Of a stretch of 21,018 bases of DNA, positions 1 to 6,778 are shown piece by piece. The position numbers and the translations under genes are program-made. This DNA is from Candidatus Cloacimonadota bacterium. GTDB taxonomy: Bacteria > Cloacimonadota > Cloacimonadia > Cloacimonadales > Cloacimonadaceae. The stretch lies in assembly GCA_027318525.1 (NCBI GenBank), contig DAHVPA010000007.1, positions 1-21,018 on the forward strand, written 5' to 3'. Each line of letters begins with the position of its first letter. Position 1 is the first letter of the stretch. Below the pieces are notes generated by a model that was not told where the DNA came from, made no database searches, and saw only the letters and a list, made by a program, of their open reading frames with translations.

Positions 1-72
1 CCGCTCAATCTGTCAAGTCCAATGCTGAGTCTGATATGTAAAAATATTCATCAGATTGATTATCCTGCCTGC

Positions 73-145
73 TTGCCGGGAGGGGTCATCGTGGGCTAAC
101 CCCTCGATGACCCCTCGTTGACCCCCCGCAGCAAAAGATGAAGAA
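73..145. repeat. 73-bp intergenic dispersed element, copy 1
   Basis: This stretch is similar to 17340-17412, and both copies are exactly 73 bp. The left edge (73-88) matches 14 of 16 bases and the right edge (122-145) matches 22 of 24, both in direct orientation. The core (82-123) matches the other copy in 37 of 42 positions only when the other copy is reverse-complemented. Inside the core, GGGGTCATCG (82-91) pairs perfectly with CGATGACCCC (105-114) around a 13-nt loop. The motif (A/G)ACCCC recurs at 98, 109 and 120, exactly 11 bp apart. It lies downstream of the minus-strand gene that ends at 231. No coding potential was seen. Confidence 0.75.
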
Positions 146-179
146 ATCCGTGAAGAATGAGGACAGGTGAGTGCGGCAA

Positions 180-205
180 TAAAAAAAGCCCTCTTGAGAG
201 GGCTT
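180..205 (-). terminator. Rho-independent terminator of the KPxx-repeat gene
   Basis: A perfect 9-bp stem (AAGCCCTCT at 186-194, AGAGGGCTT at 197-205) closes a 2-nt loop. On the minus strand it is followed by a U-tract encoded by the A-run at 180-187. It lies 25 nt beyond the stop codon of the minus-strand gene at 231-677. Confidence 0.9.
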
Positions 206-230
206 AGCATCAGGGGTGATGGTTTTATGA

Positions 231-677
231 CTATTTTTTTACCGGCTTTGCAGCAGGTTTCGCTGCCGGTTTTGCCTTCGGTTTGGCAACTGGTTTGGCT
301 TTCGGTTTCACCACCGGTTTGGCTTTGGGTTTGGCAACGGGTTTAGCCTTGGGTTTGACGACCGGTTTGGCTGCAGGTTTGGCTGTTGTTTTGGGCTTTG
401 GTTTGGCAGCCGGTTTGACAGCAGGTTTTGCCACGGGTTTAGCCTTGGGCTTAGCCACCGGTTTGGCTTTGGGTTTGACGACCGGCTTGGCTTTCGGTTT
501 TGCCACAGGTTTGGCTTTGGGCTTTGCCACGGGTTTAGCTTTCGGCTTGGCAACAGGTTTCGGTTTGGGCTTTGCCACAGGTTTAGCTTTGGGCTTGGCG
601 GCAGGTTTTGCAGCGGGTTTTGCCACTGGTTTCGGTTTCGGCTTTGCTACCGGTTTGGCTTTGGGCTTTTCGTTCAT
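231..677 (-). CDS. Lys/Pro/Ala-rich KPxx tetrapeptide-repeat protein (AlgP / histone H1-like)
   Basis: The 148-residue product is MNE followed by about 36 tandem KPxx tetrapeptides (KPKA, KPVA, KPAA, KPKP, KPVV) and a final K. Beyond these it has only two T, one N, one E and the start M, so it must be strongly basic and disordered, with no signal peptide or membrane segment. KPAA-type tails are known from Pseudomonas AlgP and from histone H1-like bacterial proteins that bind DNA, so a nucleoid-associated role is the best guess by analogy. The ATG at 677 has a good Shine-Dalgarno site (AAAGGAG, 5 nt away). A promoter-like site and a perfect terminator frame it as a single-gene unit. The opposite strand is also open over most of the gene, a by-product of the repeat. 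The 12/24-bp DNA periodicity makes length changes by slippage likely. The gene call is firm; the function is inferred. Confidence 0.82.
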   Translation of the reverse strand: MNEKPKAKPVAKPKPKPVAKPAAKPAAKPKAKPVAKPKPKPVAKPKAKPVAKPKAKPVAKPKAKPVVKPKAKPVAKPKAKPVAKPAVKPAAKPKPKTTAKPAAKPVVKPKAKPVAKPKAKPVVKPKAKPVAKPKAKPAAKPAAKPVKK

Positions 678-778
678 TTTTACTCCTTTACCCCTATTGC
701 TTTTTTTTATTTAATGTCGGTTACGACATGCACTCTATAAAGAGATTTTTTTGAGAATCACTAACTGACTACACTGTA

Positions 779-807
779 AGGATATTGACGCTTAAATATC
801 CTGTCAA
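779..807 (-). promoter_or_regulatory. Sigma-70-like promoter for the KPxx-repeat gene
   Basis: On the minus strand a perfect -35 TTGACA (802-807) is followed after 17 nt by TATCCT (779-784), 4 of 6 to the -10 consensus. Predicted transcription starts near 772, giving a leader of about 95 nt before the ATG at 677. The site overlaps an inverted repeat (GGATAT near 780, ATATCC near 797). Confidence 0.5.
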
Positions 808-1548
808 TAAAAACCTTGTTAGTTGAATAAAGTTTTATCTGTTATGCAGTTAGCATTTTAAGCAAAAAAGCTTTAGTAATGAGCATTGAGCCTCTCTTAT
901 AAAGATGATATTTTTTAGTGTTTTTTGATGAAAATATCGGTATTTTGTGCTCTGTTTTTTTGAAATTGAACTGCAGAAAGCGCATCACGAGTTGAGAATT
1001 AAAGATGAGTTTGTCATAGTTTTAAGCACAGCGTGAAGCCGCATGAATAAAGGGTTTACAGACAATGCAAAAATCAGTGGTGATTTTGTCAGGCATTTTT
1101 TCAACAGAATTTATGCAGCATTATTTCGCAGAAATCAATTTGTGTCAACTCTGCCAAGCCAGGCGCAGTAAGGATTTATACCATACACGAAAAGTGCGCA
1201 TGCGTTGCATTTATCAGGCAGAAAAAATGCGCAACAGCTTTGCACATTCTTGTGACGAAAAATTGCATAGCTGTCCAAAACCTTTATTGATGGGGATTCA
1301 CACCATCGCATAAAAACAGCTGAAGAAAATTTTGAACAGAAAAAGTCTTCAGAAATAGGCTGAAGATTTCTGCAGACTAAATTGATGACAGGCATGAAGC
1401 CAGGCGCAGAGCCGGTTCACATTTACATACAAATAGTGCTGAACCAGATATAGCGACAGATATTATCAGTAGAAATATGCAACCAATCTACAAATAGAAA
1501 ATCAGAAGGGAGCTGTCAAGCCTTTTGGAATAAAGGTTTAGAGCTGAT

Positions 1549-1573
1549 AAAAAAGCCCGGACACTCCGGGCTT
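1549..1573 (-). terminator. Rho-independent terminator of the small barrel-protein gene
   Basis: A perfect 9-bp stem (AAGCCCGGA at 1553-1561, TCCGGGCTT at 1565-1573) with a 3-nt loop is followed on the minus strand by a U-tract encoded by the A-run at 1549-1554. It lies 28 nt past the stop codon of the minus-strand gene at 1601. Confidence 0.9.
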
Positions 1574-1600
1574 AACTATGCTCTTATAAATTTAGTTCAG

Positions 1601-2233
1601 TTATTTGAAGTAATAATAGATTCCCACCTGGGGCACATACATGATAAATTCATGCTTGCCGGTGTAGGTGACAGGGATTTCCGCAGCGAGTTTGAAATAA
1701 GGTCCCAGCTTGATTTCCATACCGGGACCTGCTCCGATATTAAGGTAAGACCTGACTACCCTTTTGGAATATACATCGCCGTCCTGATAATAATATACCG
1801 AGTCAGGATGGGGTTGCAGAAAATCCTGTTTGTAGTTTTTACGGTTGGAATAATCCCAACTGAAACCGCCGGTCACATAGAAGGTAAAGAGCTCTGTTTT
1901 CTTGAGGGGATAGATGCCGCTCAAGCCGAGATTGAGGACATATTTCTTACCCATATCGTTCATGACATAGACGGGGTCGTTATAATCTCCAGGCGGAATC
2001 GTTCTTTCCACAAAGTCATAGGTATTGGAACCGGTGCTGTAGCCGCCGAAGACAGCCTGGATGCCCCATTTATCAAAGAAGCGGCGGTAGGATAATCCGT
2101 TGCCGGATACATTTCCGAAGTGCAAACCCAGAGCCTGGGTGGAATCAGGATTGACAACCGCTTTCGCCGAAAGCAGAGTGCCGCCAGACAGACATAGCGT
2201 GATGATAATCAGCAACTGCAGGGTCTTTCTCAC
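1601..2233 (-). CDS. Small outer-membrane beta-barrel protein
   Basis: The 210-residue protein has an N-terminal signal peptide (RKT, then a hydrophobic stretch to about residue 23, ending in LLSA). The rest alternates polar and hydrophobic or aromatic residues, with many Tyr, Phe and Gly, and finishes in an aromatic strand (VGIYYYFK). This pattern fits an outer-membrane barrel of about eight strands; no specific family was recognised. The start is GTG at 2233, preceded by GAGGAGG 4 nt away. The ATG two bases upstream is unusable because TGA follows it directly. Its own promoter and terminator make it a single-gene unit divergent from the TolC operon. The likely role is structural or in small-solute passage, but this is not established. 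Confidence 0.8.
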   Translation of the reverse strand: MRKTLQLLIIITLCLSGGTLLSAKAVVNPDSTQALGLHFGNVSGNGLSYRRFFDKWGIQAVFGGYSTGSNTYDFVERTIPPGDYNDPVYVMNDMGKKYVLNLGLSGIYPLKKTELFTFYVTGGFSWDYSNRKNYKQDFLQPHPDSVYYYQDGDVYSKRVVRSYLNIGAGPGMEIKLGPYFKLAAEIPVTYTGKHEFIMYVPQVGIYYYFK

Positions 2234-2282
2234 ATAACCTCCTCGGTTAGGATGCTCATCCCATTTGTTAATAATTAAAAAC

Positions 2283-2312
2283 CTTGTAAACCGGAATAAT
2301 AAATCGTGTCAA
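2283..2312 (-). promoter_or_regulatory. Sigma-70-like promoter for the small barrel protein
   Basis: On the minus strand TTGACA (2307-2312) is followed after 18 nt by TACAAG (2283-2288), 4 of 6 to TATAAT. Predicted transcription starts near 2276, about 43 nt upstream of the GTG start at 2233. Confidence 0.45.
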
Positions 2313-2537
2313 ACAAAATCCGTTTTATCGCTATTTGGCATGAGGTAAATCGGAGGCTGAGTTGTATTACTAGCAGGAATGCCATGCGGTAATTCCAATA
2401 AAAAACAAACGATGCCGGAGAGAACCCCCGCTGCCTTGCCTCGGGCTGAAAAAAGTTGACACAAACCCCCGCCGGGATTTGTTAGCAGAAACAAAGGTCA
2501 GTGCATTTGCGGGGTCATCCGCCTCATGAGGAAGAAA
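2313..2537. other. Divergent intergenic region upstream of the export operon
   Basis: About 225 bp lie between the barrel-protein promoter and the TolC start. A perfect TTGACA is present on the plus strand at 2456-2461, but no good -10 hexamer lies 16-18 nt downstream (TTTGTT or TTGTTA only). It is therefore a weak candidate promoter for the operon. No RNA gene or terminator was seen. Confidence 0.35.
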
Positions 2538-3776
2538 ATGAAAAGATACCTGATTACGGCAATGCTCGCTTTAAGCGGAATGTTGTTTGCGGGGCAGTAT
2601 AGCCTGGACAATCTGATTGAAGCAGGCTTGGAAAATTCATTCAGCGTCAGACAAAAGCAGATCCTGCTGCAAAACGCCAGGCTGGAGGTGCGTTCCGCCG
2701 GATGGAACCTGCTTCCTTCCGCTGATCTGGCAGCCAGCCGGACCAATCGCGACGGGAATTACAGCAGCAATGGCTCGCTGGAATTTGCCCGCACTTTTTC
2801 CCTGACAGAACCATCCTATTTTGCCTATCAAAATGCCCGCCTGGATAAATCAATTGCCCGCCTGGACGTCTTGCAGACCCGTAAGGAACTGGTCTATAAA
2901 GTCTATGCCGCCTGGCTGGACCTGGCACAGTTGCAAAAGGAAATCGCCATTCAAAACGAAAACCTGGCACTCGTGCAGAAAACCCGCGAACAGACAGAAC
3001 TGCAAAAAAACCTCGGACAGAAAACCGTGTATGACGTCAGCCAGAGTGAAATCAATGTGATCAATGCCAGACTCGCCATCAATGAATTGCAGAATCAGGC
3101 AGCAGCCAAAAAAGCCGAGCTGTTGCAAATGGTTAAACTCAATGAGGCAGATGCCGAAATCAGCTTTGACAATGCCGATAGCCTGGATATCAACCTCAGA
3201 TTTGCCGATGCCGAAACCAGCTCTTTAACACTGGAGCAACTCAGGCAAAGCATCAGACAATCCAGACTCAGCAAGCTGCAATCCAAGCTGGGAATATTTC
3301 CCTCCCTTTATGTTTCCGGCAGTTATGGACAGCATGCAGTCAATAACGATATTCTGGACTTCACCGGCTATGATGACAGCTATACCCTGGCGGCAGGATT
3401 CAGCTGGTCGCTGTGGTCACCCTGGACCAAGGGCGGCAACTATACCCAATCCGCCAACAGCCTGATGCTCAAAGAATGGCAGATGGAAGAAGATACAGCC
3501 AACCTCAAACTGGACCAGGCAAATCTGATGCGGGACTGGAGCTATCTGCAGGAAACTCTGGCGCTCAATTCGCGCAAATCTGCCCAAGCCAAAGACAATC
3601 TGCGCATCGCCCGGGAAAAATACAGCTTGGGAACCCTCAGCTATATCGAGCTGGAACAAGCCAGAGTCAATGCCCTTGATGCCGAACTGGCTGTGATAAA
3701 AATCACCTTCCAACTGAAAAAGAAAATTCAGGAATGGAACTTGCTCAATTCATTGCCTATCTTGGATAAATATTAA
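2538..3776 (+). CDS. TolC-family outer-membrane efflux channel protein
   Basis: The product is about 412 residues, the usual size of TolC/OEP proteins. It has a signal peptide (MKRYLI through LSGMLFA) and two similar halves of long amphipathic helices separated by short strand segments. Examples are Gln/Leu/Ala-rich heptads around residues 105-185 and 315-395. The second half carries the typical helical stretch with SLGTLSYIELEQARVNALDAE, near residues 368-388. In this family three subunits form an outer-membrane barrel with a periplasmic tunnel. ATG 2538 is preferred over the in-frame ATG at 2526 because GAGG at 2528-2531 stands 6 nt before it, while 2526 has no ribosome site. The gene is followed 24 nt later by a periplasmic adaptor, so the pair should act together. 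What is exported cannot be read from the sequence. Confidence 0.9.
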   Translation: MKRYLITAMLALSGMLFAGQYSLDNLIEAGLENSFSVRQKQILLQNARLEVRSAGWNLLPSADLAASRTNRDGNYSSNGSLEFARTFSLTEPSYFAYQNARLDKSIARLDVLQTRKELVYKVYAAWLDLAQLQKEIAIQNENLALVQKTREQTELQKNLGQKTVYDVSQSEINVINARLAINELQNQAAAKKAELLQMVKLNEADAEISFDNADSLDINLRFADAETSSLTLEQLRQSIRQSRLSKLQSKLGIFPSLYVSGSYGQHAVNNDILDFTGYDDSYTLAAGFSWSLWSPWTKGGNYTQSANSLMLKEWQMEEDTANLKLDQANLMRDWSYLQETLALNSRKSAQAKDNLRIAREKYSLGTLSYIELEQARVNALDAELAVIKITFQLKKKIQEWNLLNSLPILDKY

Positions 3777-3800
3777 GAAATCCCTTTTGAATGAGGACGG

Positions 3801-4961
3801 ATGAGGAAGAAAAAAAGAATCTGGCTGGTAGTGGTAATTGTCCTGGCGCTGATTATTGCAGCGCTTGCTCTGCGTGGATGCAACAATAAGAAACCTGCCG
3901 CAGCAAAGAACGCCGGAACTGAAGAAATCTACACGGTCAAACGCGGCAAAATTGTTTCCACCATCGAGATTACAGGCGAGATTCAGCCTCAGGTCACAGT
4001 GCAGATCAAGAGCAAGGTCTCCGGCAAGGTGCTCAAGTTTTATGTGGAAGAAAATGACTATGTCAAAGCCGGGCAGATTATTGCCGATATCGAGCCGGAT
4101 TACAATCAGGCAAGCACTCTGGCAGCCATCAGGGCAAGACTGACCAGCTCTGAAATCAGGCTCAAGAATGCCCAGAAAGACCTGGCTGACAAGCAAAGAC
4201 TTTTAACCGGGTCTTATGTGACCCAAAAAGAAGTTGATGCAGCCGCTGACGAATTGCAGGAAGCCCAGCTTGAATACAAGCAAGCCCTGCAGCAATACGA
4301 CCTCGTGAAAGAACTCGATACCGGCGGCAAAGTCACCCATGTTTACGCCACCGCTTCCGGAACAGTTATCAACCGTCCCGTCCAGGAAGGCGAGATGATT
4401 ACCTCATCCAATTCCACCTACGGCGAAGGCAGTGTCATCCTCAAAGTGGCTGACCTTAAGAAAATGATAGTCTCCGCCAATATCAACGAGGTGGATATTG
4501 CCAAATTCAAGCTGGGACAAAGTGCAGTGATAAAAGTTGATGCCCTGCCCTATCAGGAATTCACAGGCAAAATCACCAAGATAGCCGCTATGGCAGCCAC
4601 GGTCAACAGCGCTATCGTCTTTCCCGTGGAAATCAGACTGGATAATCCCGGAACCACCCTCAAACCCGGCATGACGGGCAATGTCTCCATCACCGGGGAA
4701 ACGCGTGACAACGTCCTGATTATACCAATCAGGGCAGTCTTCAGCGACGACAAAAATCAGGATATAGTCTATCTCTACAAATCAGGTGCTGCCAAAGATG
4801 CCCAGCAACAACCCAAACCGTCGGCAAATCCGGTAAAACTGGGTGCCAATGACCTGCAGAATGTGGAAGTGGTGGAAGGACTCAAAGAAGGGGATAAAAT
4901 CTCCTTGACGGAACAAGCCTCCACCTCTATGAATGCAGCCATGCAGTTTCAGGATTTTTAG
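3801..4961 (+). CDS. HlyD/MacA-type periplasmic adaptor (membrane fusion protein)
   Basis: The 386-residue protein has one N-terminal membrane segment (about residues 7-24). The following Cys sits in LRGC, which is not a good lipobox, so it is probably a membrane anchor rather than a lipoprotein. The first half of a lipoyl-like domain follows (about 60-95, with VSGKVLKFYVEENDYVKAGQ). Next come a short alpha-helical hairpin rich in Gln, Lys and Ala (about 100-170), the second lipoyl half (about 175-215) and a beta-barrel part (about 215-300, including LKPGMTGNVSI). Such adaptors bridge an inner-membrane pump and a TolC channel. GAGG stands 4 nt before the ATG. The gene lies 24 nt after TolC and 104 nt before an ABC-2 ATPase; no FtsX-type MacB is seen. 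Pairing of an adaptor with an ABC-2 pump is known from YbhG-YbhFSR. Confidence 0.9.
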   Translation: MRKKKRIWLVVVIVLALIIAALALRGCNNKKPAAAKNAGTEEIYTVKRGKIVSTIEITGEIQPQVTVQIKSKVSGKVLKFYVEENDYVKAGQIIADIEPDYNQASTLAAIRARLTSSEIRLKNAQKDLADKQRLLTGSYVTQKEVDAAADELQEAQLEYKQALQQYDLVKELDTGGKVTHVYATASGTVINRPVQEGEMITSSNSTYGEGSVILKVADLKKMIVSANINEVDIAKFKLGQSAVIKVDALPYQEFTGKITKIAAMAATVNSAIVFPVEIRLDNPGTTLKPGMTGNVSITGETRDNVLIIPIRAVFSDDKNQDIVYLYKSGAAKDAQQQPKPSANPVKLGANDLQNVEVVEGLKEGDKISLTEQASTSMNAAMQFQDF

Positions 4962-5065
4962 TTGAGAGAGGTTTAGTATAGTCAGACAGGCAGCAGGGTT
5001 GGTAGGCAAGATAATTCCTGCTATTTTATACTTACACATTGATTATTAATTGATACGGAGAGGAA

Positions 5066-6061
5066 ATGATTGAAGTAAATCATTTAACCAAGAGGTTTGA
5101 AACCATCACTGCAGTAAACGATATCGCCTTTTCCATCAGCGAAGGCGAAATCGTTGGCTTTCTGGGACCCAACGGAGCCGGAAAAACCACTACGCTGCGC
5201 ATGCTGGTGGGCTATCTGCAGCCGACATCCGGCAGCATCAACATCATGGGTATGGATATCAACAATGAGCCTCTCGGCATTGCCCGCAGTCTGGGATATT
5301 TGCCGGAGCAGAGTCCGCTTTATGATGATATGACAGTGTATGATTACCTCAGATTCATAGCTGAAATCAGGCATCTGAGCAAAGAGACATTTGAGACCAG
5401 GCTGGATTTTGTCATCAGCAAATGCGGGCTCAGAGAAGTCATCGGACAGCAAATCCAGACTTTGTCCAAAGGTTACAGGCAAAGAACGGGACTGGCACAG
5501 GCTATTTTGCATGACCCCAAGGTGCTGATCCTGGATGAGCCAACATCCGGACTCGACCCCAATCAGATACTGGAAATCAGGGAGCTGATTCGCGAACTCG
5601 GCAAAGCCAAGACCGTTATCCTTTCCAGCCATATTATGCAGGAAGTGCAGGCAGTCTGCGACAGGGTCATCATCATCAACAAAGGCAGAATCATTGCCGA
5701 TGAGCAAAAGGATGAACTGGGTAAAAACCTGCAGTCTGAAATCACTCTGACCGTGGAACTGGAAGCTGAACAGCCTGATTTTAGTGAATGGCTGAAAGCA
5801 CATCCTGAAGCCAGGATGGTAGATTCGACCGGCTCCGACAAGAAACACAGATTTGACTTTACATATCCGGGCAACCTGGATTTACAGCGTGACCTTTCGC
5901 GCTTCATTGCAGAAAAACAATGGCTGATTTTAGGCATGTTCCGGCAACAGCACAGCCTGGAGGAAATCTTCCACCTGCTTACCACCGAAACGGATACCGG
6001 CAGGGAACAAAGCGCTCAAAACCAAACTGAACCTACCGGAGGGGAGGATCGTGATGCGTGA
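5066..6061 (+). CDS. ABC transporter ATP-binding protein, ABC-2/GldA-like
   Basis: The 331-residue ATPase has all core motifs: Walker A GPNGAGKT (34-41), Q-loop PEQ (80-82), signature LSKGYRQ (133-139), Walker B VLILDEP (153-159) and the switch His (189). The signature LSKGYRQ in place of LSGGQ is typical of the drug-export/GldA branch of ABC-2 ATPases. A C-terminal extension of about 100 residues after the nucleotide-binding domain is also usual there. It should power the permease encoded next, with which it overlaps by 8 nt, suggesting coupled translation. GGAGAGG lies just before the ATG. The 104-nt gap upstream holds no clear terminator; a weak hairpin (AGCAGG/CCTGCT, about 4990-5021) is followed by only a short T-run. 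Substrate unknown. Confidence 0.93.
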   Translation: MIEVNHLTKRFETITAVNDIAFSISEGEIVGFLGPNGAGKTTTLRMLVGYLQPTSGSINIMGMDINNEPLGIARSLGYLPEQSPLYDDMTVYDYLRFIAEIRHLSKETFETRLDFVISKCGLREVIGQQIQTLSKGYRQRTGLAQAILHDPKVLILDEPTSGLDPNQILEIRELIRELGKAKTVILSSHIMQEVQAVCDRVIIINKGRIIADEQKDELGKNLQSEITLTVELEAEQPDFSEWLKAHPEARMVDSTGSDKKHRFDFTYPGNLDLQRDLSRFIAEKQWLILGMFRQQHSLEEIFHLLTTETDTGREQSAQNQTEPTGGEDRDA

Positions 6062-6776
6062 TATCCTGATTATCGCGAGAAAGGAAATGAAATCATACCT
6101 GACTTCTGTTTCCACCTATATTGTCTTTGTCATCTTCCTGCTGATCAGCGGCTGGTTTTTTTCCACCCTCATGTTCAAAGCCGGAAAAGCTGAGCTGAGA
6201 CCGCTTTTTACCATCCTGCACATGGTCTTTCTTTTCTTTATACCGGCTCTGACCATGGGTATGGTTGCCAAAGAAAAATCCGCCAAGACGATTGAACTCC
6301 TTGCCACGCTGCCTATCAAGCTGCGCTCTATCGTCTGGGGTAAATTTCTGGCTGCCTGGGCAATGCTCTTTCTCATCCTGTTATTTACGCTGGTCCATCT
6401 GGTGACGATTGCCATCATCGGAGAAAACCTGGATTACGGTTCGCTGCTTTGCGGCTATCTGGGGCTTTTGATGTGCGGAGCTGCTTATTGCGCCATCGGT
6501 ATCTTCGCTTCCAGCCTGCAGGGAAACCAGATTCTGGCTTTTATTGTCGCTTTTGTCATCTCACTCTTCTTCTTCGTCATGCAGTATATCATCGTGCTTA
6601 TTCCCAACAGCATGGCTGATATCTTTCAATATCTGAGCTTTGATTATCATCTGCAAAACTTTCTCAAAGGCGTAATCGACAGCCGGGATGTCATCTACTT
6701 CGGCAGTATCACAATAGCTTTTATGCTCCTGGGTGAGTTTATCCTGAGACTCAACAACCTGATGCAGGAGAGATAA
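6054..6776 (+). CDS. ABC-2 type permease, GldF-like
   Basis: The product is about 240 residues with six hydrophobic segments, the topology of ABC-2 permeases. The N-terminal RKEMKSYLTSVSTYIVF and the central TMGMVAKEKSAKTIELLATLPI segments match the conserved start and the cytoplasmic EKxxxTxELL coupling region of this family. ATG 6054 is chosen over the adjacent GTG 6051 because the ribosome site GGGGAGG is better spaced for it. The start lies inside the end of the ATPase gene (8-nt overlap), and the stop is 2 nt before the GldG-like gene. The small single-domain size fits the GldF half of Gld-type transporters, which work with a GldG partner. Confidence 0.9.
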   Translation: MRDILIIARKEMKSYLTSVSTYIVFVIFLLISGWFFSTLMFKAGKAELRPLFTILHMVFLFFIPALTMGMVAKEKSAKTIELLATLPIKLRSIVWGKFLAAWAMLFLILLFTLVHLVTIAIIGENLDYGSLLCGYLGLLMCGAAYCAIGIFASSLQGNQILAFIVAFVISLFFFVMQYIIVLIPNSMADIFQYLSFDYHLQNFLKGVIDSRDVIYFGSITIAFMLLGEFILRLNNLMQER

Positions 6777-6778
6777 AG

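Larger units (their letters stand above)
714..1600. other. Long gene-free interval (about 0.9 kb)
   Basis: Apart from the promoter at 779-807 and the terminator at 1549-1573, no convincing gene is seen. The longest open frames here (82 and 86 codons, on opposite strands and overlapping at 1065-1395) have no Shine-Dalgarno site and no recognisable composition. The interval is AT-rich. Small repeats are visible: CTGAAGA at 1320 and 1360 with its complement TCTTCAG at 1346, and a 13-nt direct repeat AAGCCAGGCGCAG near 1157 and 1396. It could be decayed coding DNA or house an unrecognised RNA; neither can be shown here. Confidence 0.5.

Noticed and set aside
283..714. Plus-strand 143-residue frame rich in GLALGLATG, opposite the KPxx gene
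   Set aside because: It is the antisense of a 12/24-bp repeat that leaves both strands open, it has no ribosome site, and its start lies inside the repeat. The minus-strand gene has a ribosome site, promoter and terminator.
994..1012. Isolated GAGTTGAGAATTAAAGATG resembling the complement of the heptamer array
   Set aside because: Only one or two partial units are present, too short to call the same repeat.
1065..1395. Two small overlapping frames on opposite strands (82 and 86 codons)
   Set aside because: No Shine-Dalgarno site, no recognisable domain or signal, and unusual composition. AT-rich spacer gives such frames by chance.
2456..2484. Promoter for the TolC operon based on TTGACA at 2456
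   Set aside because: The -35 box is perfect, but no hexamer at 16-18 nt matches the -10 consensus well. It is left as a weak candidate in the intergenic entry.
4990..5026. Possible terminator between the adaptor and ABC ATPase genes
   Set aside because: AGCAGG and CCTGCT can pair, but the loop is about 20 nt and the following T-run is only four bases, so termination is not supported.
5084..5848. 254-codon minus-strand frame inside the ABC ATPase gene
   Set aside because: Antisense shadow: the plus-strand gene has all ABC motifs in order and a good ribosome site.
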